A stretch of 6,025 nt of DNA from Clostridia bacterium (lineage in GTDB: Bacteria; Bacillota; Clostridia; Oscillospirales; Acutalibacteraceae), in the NCBI GenBank assembly GCA_017387165.1, contig JAFOFS010000157.1, forward strand, positions 1 to 6,025, written 5' to 3'. Made by a program: the position numbers and the translations under genes. Each line of letters begins with the position of its first letter. Position 1 is the stretch's first letter. Below are positions 1-5,545 of this stretch, piece by piece. A model generated the notes under the pieces. That model was not told the DNA's origin. It did not search any database and saw only the letters and a list, made by a program, of their open reading frames with translations.

Positions 1-780
1 GCGACCGACCGTTTGATTTTCGGTCTGGCAATGCGGACAGCGGTACAGCACGCGTTCCAGACCGTCGGCGCGGAACGGCTCATCCACCGCCACGGCGTTG
101 TCACGCTGCCAGGCGAAATGGTCGAAGGTGAAGGCGTTTTCGAGAATGAGATCGATGTCCTCCACCGACCGCTCCTGCAGCTGTTCCCGTGTCAGCAGAG
201 TTTCCACTTTGGCGGAAACGGGTACCTTACGCAGCTGCAGCTGATTGTACAGCGGATCGCGGGCAAACGCGCCGTAGGTGCGGATCATCACGACCGGGAC
301 GTCCAGTTTTTTGAGGATGACGCCCATCCGCTTGGGAATCGGGTGCGCCGTACCGTCCATACTGTAGCACGCCTCGGGATACATCAGCACGCTGGATTTC
401 TTCTCCTTCAGCGCATACCGCATATCGGTCAGCAGGCTGAGGTCGTTGACGTATTTTTGGGTCGGAATGCAGCCGATCTGCCGCATCAGCCACCGCTTGC
501 CGACCATACCGTCGGCGGTGGACACGATGCAAAACGGACGGGGAAACAGAATCTGATAAGCAATCTTCATATCCATAAAGCAGGAATGATTCATCAGGAT
601 CATGCACGGGCCGTCCGGCAGGTCACCGCTGAAGGAAAATTTGGATTTCAGCAGCGCCGGCTGCGCCAGCAGCCACACCAGCAGTCGCCAGAAAAACAAC
701 GGGCGCAACGGTTTTTTACGCTTCGGTCGGGGCAACGCCATAACCTCGGCATAGGTTTTTTGGATAGTCTTGATCTTCAT
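1..780 (-). CDS. PlsC-type 1-acylglycerol-3-phosphate acyltransferase, 3' end outside window
   Basis: The reading frame is open from an ATG at 780 to the left edge, giving 260 residues with no stop; the C-terminus lies outside the window. The protein resembles lysophospholipid acyltransferases (PlsC/LPLAT), which move an acyl chain from acyl-ACP or acyl-CoA to a lysophospholipid at the cytoplasmic membrane. Motif I is clear as N64-H65-S-C-F-M-D70, the NHx4D signature with the catalytic His and Asp. The usual FPEG block appears as Y134-P135-E136-A137. A basic N-terminus (PKRKKP, 19-24) precedes a hydrophobic stretch around 28-44 that could be a membrane anchor. Near the left edge C248-P-H-C251 looks like the first knuckle of a zinc ribbon, so the protein is probably a catalytic domain plus a C-terminal zinc-binding tail. 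The start is supported by a strong Shine-Dalgarno inside hemZ and an ATGA overlap with the hemZ stop. Substrate and chain preference cannot be read from the sequence. Confidence 0.88.
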   Translation of the reverse strand, partial: MKIKTIQKTYAEVMALPRPKRKKPLRPLFFWRLLVWLLAQPALLKSKFSFSGDLPDGPCMILMNHSCFMDMKIAYQILFPRPFCIVSTADGMVGKRWLMRQIGCIPTQKYVNDLSLLTDMRYALKEKKSSVLMYPEACYSMDGTAHPIPKRMGVILKKLDVPVVMIRTYGAFARDPLYNQLQLRKVPVSAKVETLLTREQLQERSVEDIDLILENAFTFDHFAWQRDNAVAVDEPFRADGLERVLYRCPHCQTENQTVGR

Positions 781-2270
781 CTGCTCGCCTCCTTGGAAAG
801 GGGATATCGCGCGTAGAAATCGAGAATACCTTGTTTTCGCTCAATGAGCTCCGCAAAACGGTCGTTGTACTCGTAGGGGAATTTATGGTTGAAAATACGC
901 TCGACGTGCGGACTGTACGGGTCCTTCAGCTTGGTGGCGGCGCCGGCGCCGCAGGCAAGAATGGTCTGCGATTCGTCCATGATCCAGACGTTGTACAAGC
1001 CGTCGTGACCATCCTTCGACCAGCCGACGTTTTCCTGGTTGCCCACCATCCGCGCCTGTCGGTACAGGTAATAGGGATGATAGCCGTCGGCGGTCAGCAT
1101 CCGGTCGGCGTAGGCGGTCATCGCGGCAGCCTGTTCGCCGCCCGAATAGTCGGATAGGTGGCGCACCACCAGATTGGAGGCCCGTTTCATCGAAAGGGTG
1201 TGGACGGTGACGTTTTCGGGCTGCAGCGCCAAAATGCCGTCCAGCGTACGGGTGAAGCCCTCCGCCGTGTCGGTCGGCAGACCGACGATGAGGTCGGTGT
1301 TGATGTGGGGGAAACCTGCCTTTCGGGCAAGCTCGTATGCGTCGAAAAACTGCGCGGCGGTGTGCTTGCGCCCGATGGTCTGCAGCACGCTGTCGGACAG
1401 CGTCTGCGGATTGATGCTGACGCGGTCAACCCCCGCTTCGCGGATCACGCGGAGCTTGTCGGCGGTAACCGTATCGGGGCGACCGGCCTCCACCGTGTAC
1501 TCCCGTACCGTGGACAAATCGAAGTGCCGCTCCACGGCGGACAGCAGCGTCTGAAGTTGGGGAGCGGTCAGCGAGGTGGGGGTGCCGCCGCCGAAATACA
1601 CCGATTCCAGCCGCAGACCGAGCGTTTTCGCCACCTCGGCGGTCACCTTCAATTCCTCGCACAGCAATTTCAGATAGGTGGGGATCAGCTTGACCGATCG
1701 CTCGGTGGTGTGAGAAACGAAGGAACAGTAGTCGCAACGAGTGGGGCAAAAGGGAATGGAAACGTACAGGCTAAACGAGGAGGGGGTAGTTTGTTGTAAC
1801 AGCTTGTCCTCCGCCTCCCACGTCCGCAGGGAGAGTGCCACCTTGGCAGGACTGACCAGCATCACGTCGGTCAGCCAGCGGGTGGCGGCTTCCACGCCCC
1901 ACGCGGCAATTTTGCTGCGCAGCAGCTTGACCGGTCGGACGCCGGTCACCACGCCCCAGCTTTGCTCGATGCCAAACAGCCGCACAAACAAGCGGTACAG
2001 CGCCTTGGCGGTTTCCAGCTCGCAGGCGGCGGTGAAATCGGGGGTGCCTGCCGCCACGGTGGCGGTTTCCTCCCCGAAAAAATCGTCCAGCTTCAGGGTG
2101 CAACGGATGTGTGCGCCGTCGGGACGTTGTTCTACGGCGGCAACCGCCAGCACCCCATCGACGACATCGGGGACTTCGCGGACGGTCAGAATTTTTTCCT
2201 GCGGCAGAAACAGACGGCAGATGTTTTCGGTTTCGAAATGGAAATCGTGCCCTTGCAGTACCAGAACCAC
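777..2270 (-). CDS. hemZ: HemZ-type radical SAM protein (coproporphyrinogen III dehydrogenase-like)
   Basis: A 497-residue protein of the HemN/HemW/HemZ radical SAM group. Annotated HemZ proteins are assigned the oxygen-independent oxidative decarboxylation of coproporphyrinogen III in haem synthesis. The 4Fe-4S/SAM motif is C175-P-T-R-C179-D-Y-C182. It is followed by the glycine motif GGGTPT (227-232), EAGRPDT (261-267), SINPQT (285-290) and VHTLSMKRAS (356-365). The N-terminal 165 residues precede the radical SAM barrel and include the family-like stretch TGVRPVKLL (109-117). YLYRQARMVGNQENVGW (401-417) is typical of HemZ rather than HemN. HemN has a fourth cysteine two residues after C182; here that position is Phe184, as in HemW-like proteins. 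The start is a GTG behind a G-rich Shine-Dalgarno. The gene follows the MBL gene by 17 bp and overlaps the acyltransferase gene by 4 nt. Family membership is firm. The actual reaction is less so, because many clostridia carry hemZ without an evident complete haem pathway. Confidence 0.93.
   Translation of the reverse strand: MVLVLQGHDFHFETENICRLFLPQEKILTVREVPDVVDGVLAVAAVEQRPDGAHIRCTLKLDDFFGEETATVAAGTPDFTAACELETAKALYRLFVRLFGIEQSWGVVTGVRPVKLLRSKIAAWGVEAATRWLTDVMLVSPAKVALSLRTWEAEDKLLQQTTPSSFSLYVSIPFCPTRCDYCSFVSHTTERSVKLIPTYLKLLCEELKVTAEVAKTLGLRLESVYFGGGTPTSLTAPQLQTLLSAVERHFDLSTVREYTVEAGRPDTVTADKLRVIREAGVDRVSINPQTLSDSVLQTIGRKHTAAQFFDAYELARKAGFPHINTDLIVGLPTDTAEGFTRTLDGILALQPENVTVHTLSMKRASNLVVRHLSDYSGGEQAAAMTAYADRMLTADGYHPYYLYRQARMVGNQENVGWSKDGHDGLYNVWIMDESQTILACGAGAATKLKDPYSPHVERIFNHKFPYEYNDRFAELIERKQGILDFYARYPLSKEASR
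788..794 (-). promoter_or_regulatory. Ribosome binding site of the acyltransferase gene, embedded in hemZ
   Basis: The minus strand reads AAGGAGG here, 7 nt before the ATG at 780. It is made from the Lys-Glu-Ala codons near the end of hemZ. Together with the ATGA stop/start overlap at 777-780 it fixes the start of the downstream gene and suggests translational coupling to hemZ. Confidence 0.85.
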
Positions 2271-2276
2271 AAAGTA

Positions 2277-2284
2277 CCCCCCTT
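2277..2284 (-). promoter_or_regulatory. G-rich ribosome binding site for the hemZ GTG start
   Basis: The minus strand reads AAGGGGGG, then the 6-nt spacer TACTTT, then GTG at 2270. It is part of an uninterrupted A7G6 tract that begins within the stop codon of the upstream gene. The run of G is an imperfect Shine-Dalgarno compared with the AGGAGG-type sites of the neighbouring genes. Combined with a GTG start, it may give hemZ weaker initiation (inference). Confidence 0.6.
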
Positions 2285-2287
2285 TTT

Positions 2288-2872
2288 TTAGAAAGTAAAC
2301 GCGCCGCCGTGACCGGGATAGACGGTCAGCGGACGAGGGAGCGTTTCGTTCAGCCGACAGAGCGACCGCCGCATCGCGACGGGATCGCCGCCCGGCAGAT
2401 CCACGCGACCGTAGCTGCCGTCAAACAGCGTGTCCCCCGAAAACAGCATCCCCTCTCCGAGGAAGCAGCTGCTTCCGGCGGTGTGACCCGGGGTGTGCAG
2501 GGTGGTGAGGGTGAGGCTGCCGCAGGTGACGGTATCGCCCTCACGCAGCAGACGGTCGGCGGTCAGCGGCGGCAGCGTGCCCATTCCCCACAGCGCGGTG
2601 AGGTTGTAGCCGCCGTCGGTCAAGCCCTGCGCGTCGTCGGCAGGAACAACCAGGGACACCCCCTCCTTCAACAGAGCAGGCAATCCCAGCATATGGTCGA
2701 AATGGGTGTGGGTCAGCAGCACCGTCCCCAGGACGGCGCCCTGCTCGGCAATGGTGCGCAGTACCGCCTGCGGCGGTCCGCCGGGATCGATCACCAGCGC
2801 CTCGCCGTCGCAGATGAGCAGATAGCAGTTGGCCTGCAGCTGACCGAGCGGAAAAACGTACAGTTTACTCAT
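2288..2872 (-). CDS. Metallo-beta-lactamase-fold hydrolase (glyoxalase II-like, YcbL-type)
   Basis: A 194-residue cytosolic protein of the metallo-beta-lactamase superfamily, closest in layout to the small glyoxalase II-like group that hydrolyses thioesters or related substrates; the true substrate is not evident. All metal ligands are visible: H55-T-H57-F-D59-H60, then H130 in TPGHTAGS, D147 in FSGDTLF, and H188 in YPGHGG. The N-terminal strand (LGQLQANCYLL) and V27-I-D-P-G31 are also typical of the group. The chosen ATG at 2870-2872 forms an ATGA overlap with the dtd stop and gives the expected MBL N-terminus. An upstream in-frame ATG at 2926 would add 18 basic residues read out of frame from the end of dtd and was rejected. 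The Shine-Dalgarno is weak, so initiation probably relies on coupling to dtd. The protein stops only six residues after the last metal ligand, whereas relatives usually carry a further short C-terminal stretch. Confidence 0.92.
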   Translation of the reverse strand: MSKLYVFPLGQLQANCYLLICDGEALVIDPGGPPQAVLRTIAEQGAVLGTVLLTHTHFDHMLGLPALLKEGVSLVVPADDAQGLTDGGYNLTALWGMGTLPPLTADRLLREGDTVTCGSLTLTTLHTPGHTAGSSCFLGEGMLFSGDTLFDGSYGRVDLPGGDPVAMRRSLCRLNETLPRPLTVYPGHGGAFTF

Positions 2873-3327
2873 TTTTTCTTCATCTCGTCGGTGTCTATCC
2901 AAATGGTGACCGGCCCGTCGCCGCACAGATTGACCTGCATATCGGCGCCGAATTCGCCGGTGGCGACCTTGCGGACGCCTGCCTCCTTCAGCTTTTGGAC
3001 GTAATATTCGTACAGCGGCTTTGCCGTTTCGGGACGGGCGGCGGAGATAAACTCCGGCCGACGGCCGTGGCGGCAGTTGCCTGCCAGCGTAAAGTTGGAT
3101 ACCACCAGCGCCTCGCCGTCGATATCCAGCAGGGAATAGGTGAATTTGCCGTTTTCGTCCGAAAACACGCGCAGCTCGGCGGCTTTCCGCGCCAGCAGCT
3201 CCGCCTCCGCTTCGGTGTCCCCTTGCTGGACGCCGAGCAACAGCAGACAGCCTGCGCCGATCTCACCGACCGTGCGACCGTCCACAACGACCGACGCGGA
3301 CGAAACGCGTTGATACACTAACCGCAT
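2869..3327 (-). CDS. dtd: D-aminoacyl-tRNA deacylase
   Basis: A 152-residue protein of typical length for DTD, the homodimeric cytosolic enzyme that hydrolyses the ester bond of D-aminoacyl-tRNA (and glycyl-tRNA(Ala)), recycling tRNA and keeping D-amino acids out of translation. The N-terminus MRLVYQRVSSASVVVDG and the block GEIGAGCLLLLGV (21-33) match the family. The active-site strand is S77-N78-F-T-L, where most DTDs have SQFTL. GRRPEF (88-93), FGADMQV (126-132) and the Gly138-Pro139 cis-proline motif that enforces chiral selection (N133-L-C-G-D-G-P-V-T141) are all present. The start lies 3 bp after the rel stop, with its Shine-Dalgarno made from the last rel codons. The stop overlaps the next ATG as ATGA. 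The rel-dtd pairing is common in Firmicutes, which supports the call. Confidence 0.96.
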   Translation of the reverse strand: MRLVYQRVSSASVVVDGRTVGEIGAGCLLLLGVQQGDTEAEAELLARKAAELRVFSDENGKFTYSLLDIDGEALVVSNFTLAGNCRHGRRPEFISAARPETAKPLYEYYVQKLKEAGVRKVATGEFGADMQVNLCGDGPVTIWIDTDEMKKK

Positions 3328-3330
3328 CCG

Positions 3331-5520
3331 TTACCTCCGTATGGATTGGACGCCCGGCACCTTTTCCAGCCGTGCCAGCACGCCGTTTAACTGTTCGATG
3401 GATTGCACCTCAATGGTGGCGCTGATCAGCGAATGATCGCGATCGACGTCACGCGCCTTGACCGCGTGAACGGGGATGTGCAGGGCGACCATCTGCCCGA
3501 GAATATCCGCCAGCATGGACTCGCGGCTGGAGCAGAACATGGTGAGGGTCACCTTGAACTCACCGACCGTATCCTGCTCCCACGACGCCTTGACCCAGCG
3601 CTCCGGCTCGGCGGCGGTGGCAATGTCGGTCGGCACGTTGCGGCAGCTGCACTTGTGAATGGACACACCGGCGCCACGGGTGATAAAGCCGATGATATCG
3701 TCGCCGGGAAGCGGATTGCAGCAACGGGAGAACTTGACCAGGCAATCGCCCATTTCGCCTGCAATGACCACGCCGCCCTTGTGCTTGCGCTTTTGACGCT
3801 CCGACTTCGGCTTGGGCTGTGCCAGCAGCTCCTCGGCGGTCGGCGCGACCTTGACCATCTGCGCGTAGTTGTCGCGGAGATGGGGAAGCAGACGGGACAT
3901 CAGCAGACCGCCGTAGCCGATGGCGGCGTACAGATCGTCCACCGTGTTGCAATGCTGGCGCTTGGCTTCCGCCTCCAGCAGCTCGGTATATTGTTCGGGG
4001 GTCAACCGCATACCGTCGCGCTGCAGCGCCTTATCCAGCATATCGCGACCCTGCTCGATGTTTTCTTCGCGGCGTTCTTTCTTGAACCACGCGCGGATCT
4101 TGCTGCGCGCCTCGGAGGTGGCCGCGATGTTCAGCCAGTCGCGGCTGGGACCGCGTCCGGGCGGCGGAGAGGTCAGCACCTCGACGATCTGACCGGTGCG
4201 TACCTTATAGGTCAGCGGCACGATGCGGCCGTCCACCTTGGCGCCGGTCATCCGGTTGCCGATGGCGGTGTGAATGGCGTAGGCAAAGTCGATCACCGTA
4301 CTGCCCTCAGGCAAGGTGATGACGTCGCCGCGGGGGGTAAACACGAAGATATCGTCGTTGGAAAGATCGGTCTTGATCGCACGGACGATATCCTCCGCGT
4401 CGTCGGCGTCCTTCTGATTTTCGATGAACTGCCGCACCCACGCGATACGCTCCTCAAAGCGATCCTTTTTCTGCATACCGAGCTTGTATTTCCAGTGCGC
4501 CGCGATACCGTATTCGGCGGTGAAATGCATATCCCAGGTGCGGATCTGCACCTCGAACGGCACCTTTTCCCGTCCGATGACGGTGGTGTGCAGCGACTGA
4601 TACATATTCGATTTCGGGGTGGAAATGTAGTCCTTGAAGCGACCGGGAAGCGGACGGAACATCTCGTGCACGATGCCCAGCGCGTTGTAGCAATCGTTGA
4701 CCTCGTCCACGATGATGCGCAGCGCGTAGATGTCGTACACCTCGTCAATGTCGCGACCCTGAATGTACATCTTGCGGTAGATGCTGTTGCGGCTTTTCAG
4801 ACGACCGGTGATGGTCGGCTTCAGCCCGTGTTGCTCCAAACGGGTCTTGATCTCCTGCTGGACACCCTCCAGGAACGGGATGCGCTGCTCGCTGCGCAGC
4901 GCAATGGCGTCTTCGATCTCCTGATACGCGATCGGGTCCAGCACGCGGAGGGAGCGATCCTCCAGTTCCTCCTTGATGGAACGGATACCCAGACGGTGCG
5001 CCAGCGGCGCATAGATATCCATCGTTTCTTTGGCGACGTCGCGCTGCTTTTGCTCACGCAGACCGGACAGGGTGCGGACGTTGTGCAGGCGGTCGGCAAA
5101 CTTGATGAGAATGACGCGAATATCCTTGGAAATAGCCAGCAGCATCTTGCGGACGTTTTCCGCCTGCTGTTCCTCACGGGTGGAATACGGGATCTTGCCC
5201 AATTTGGTCAGACCCTCCACCAGTCCCGCCACCTCTTCGCCGAAATCGGCGGTGAGCTGCTCGAGGGTGATGGGCGTATCCTCCACCACGTCGTGCAGCA
5301 GCGCGGCAAGAATGCACTGGGTATCCAGACCCAGCTCGATGACGATGGTCGCCACCTCGATGGGATGGCAGATATACTCCTCGCCCGACGAGCGGAACTG
5401 ACCGCTGTGGGCGTTGTCGGCATATTCCAGGGCGCGGTCAATAAGAGCCAGATCGTAGTTTTTCTCGCTGGCTTGCAGTTGTTTTTTAAATTCGGCCGTC
5501 AGGCTGCATTTATTGACCAT
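3331..5520 (-). CDS. relA: Bifunctional (p)ppGpp synthetase/hydrolase, long RSH family
   Basis: A 729-residue long RelA/SpoT homologue (Rel), complete and of normal length. It makes (p)ppGpp from ATP and GDP/GTP and also hydrolyses it, controlling the stringent response; long RSH proteins sense stalled ribosomes with deacylated tRNA. The hydrolase HD domain looks intact: R43, H52, H76-D77, E80-D81, and D143/N147 in FADRLHNVRT. The synthetase domain (about 230-345) has D263 in VYDIYALR, R294-F-K-D297 (the RxKD charge pattern of bifunctional Rel), NMYQSLHTT (305-313), E323-V-Q and EYGIAAHWKYK. The TGS domain spans about 390-450 (FTPRGDVITLPEGST). A helical region follows, then the CC/zinc-finger domain with C600-C601, H622 and C626, then a C-terminal ACT domain (about 650-729). 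The synthetase loop reads GRLKSRNSIYRK (239-250), where relatives usually have GRPKHxYSIYRK. The ATG start is fixed by an ideal Shine-Dalgarno. It follows recJ by 25 bp and precedes dtd by 3 bp. Confidence 0.97.
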   Translation of the reverse strand: MVNKCSLTAEFKKQLQASEKNYDLALIDRALEYADNAHSGQFRSSGEEYICHPIEVATIVIELGLDTQCILAALLHDVVEDTPITLEQLTADFGEEVAGLVEGLTKLGKIPYSTREEQQAENVRKMLLAISKDIRVILIKFADRLHNVRTLSGLREQKQRDVAKETMDIYAPLAHRLGIRSIKEELEDRSLRVLDPIAYQEIEDAIALRSEQRIPFLEGVQQEIKTRLEQHGLKPTITGRLKSRNSIYRKMYIQGRDIDEVYDIYALRIIVDEVNDCYNALGIVHEMFRPLPGRFKDYISTPKSNMYQSLHTTVIGREKVPFEVQIRTWDMHFTAEYGIAAHWKYKLGMQKKDRFEERIAWVRQFIENQKDADDAEDIVRAIKTDLSNDDIFVFTPRGDVITLPEGSTVIDFAYAIHTAIGNRMTGAKVDGRIVPLTYKVRTGQIVEVLTSPPPGRGPSRDWLNIAATSEARSKIRAWFKKERREENIEQGRDMLDKALQRDGMRLTPEQYTELLEAEAKRQHCNTVDDLYAAIGYGGLLMSRLLPHLRDNYAQMVKVAPTAEELLAQPKPKSERQKRKHKGGVVIAGEMGDCLVKFSRCCNPLPGDDIIGFITRGAGVSIHKCSCRNVPTDIATAAEPERWVKASWEQDTVGEFKVTLTMFCSSRESMLADILGQMVALHIPVHAVKARDVDRDHSLISATIEVQSIEQLNGVLARLEKVPGVQSIRR
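3333..3338 (-). promoter_or_regulatory. Ribosome binding site of dtd overlapping the rel stop codon
   Basis: The minus strand reads GGAGGT with a 5-nt spacer to the dtd ATG at 3327. The site is built from the final Arg codon of rel and the first base of its TAA stop, so ribosomes finishing rel pass directly over it. It decides the dtd start and implies coupled translation. Confidence 0.8.
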
Positions 5521-5528
5521 AGGGGAAA

Positions 5529-5536
5529 CCTCCTTT
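5529..5536 (-). promoter_or_regulatory. Ribosome binding site of rel
   Basis: The minus strand reads AAAGGAGG with an 8-nt spacer to the rel ATG at 5520. It lies in the 25-bp gap after the recJ stop. It is the strongest Shine-Dalgarno in the window and supports this start. The gap shows no inverted repeat or recognisable promoter, so rel is probably co-transcribed with recJ. Confidence 0.85.
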
Positions 5537-5545
5537 GTGAGGGAA

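Noticed and set aside
13..816. A 267-codon plus-strand open frame at the left edge
   Set aside because: It is codon-aligned antisense to the acyltransferase gene, which has clear catalytic motifs and a proper ribosome binding site. The plus-strand product is rich in His, Gln and Arg with no family features.
937..952. A perfect 16-bp GC palindrome that could be a hairpin or protein site
   Set aside because: It lies inside hemZ and encodes the conserved C-G-A-G-A-A segment using GGC/GCC codons, which are naturally self-complementary. There is no T-run or other terminator feature.
509..2563. Recurring GTCGGCGGT words across the region, as possible dispersed repeats
   Set aside because: They encode Thr-Ala-Asp or similar tripeptides with preferred ACC-GCC-GAC codons in different genes. 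Flanks are not conserved, so they reflect codon bias rather than a repeat family.
2873..2926. An upstream ATG extending the MBL protein by 18 residues
   Set aside because: The extension is arginine-rich, lies entirely within dtd in another frame and has no family match. The ATGA overlap start gives the normal MBL N-terminus.
2111..3004. A 297-codon plus-strand open frame across the MBL gene
   Set aside because: It is codon-aligned antisense to the MBL gene and extends into its neighbours by chance. No domain is visible, and the minus-strand genes fully explain the region.
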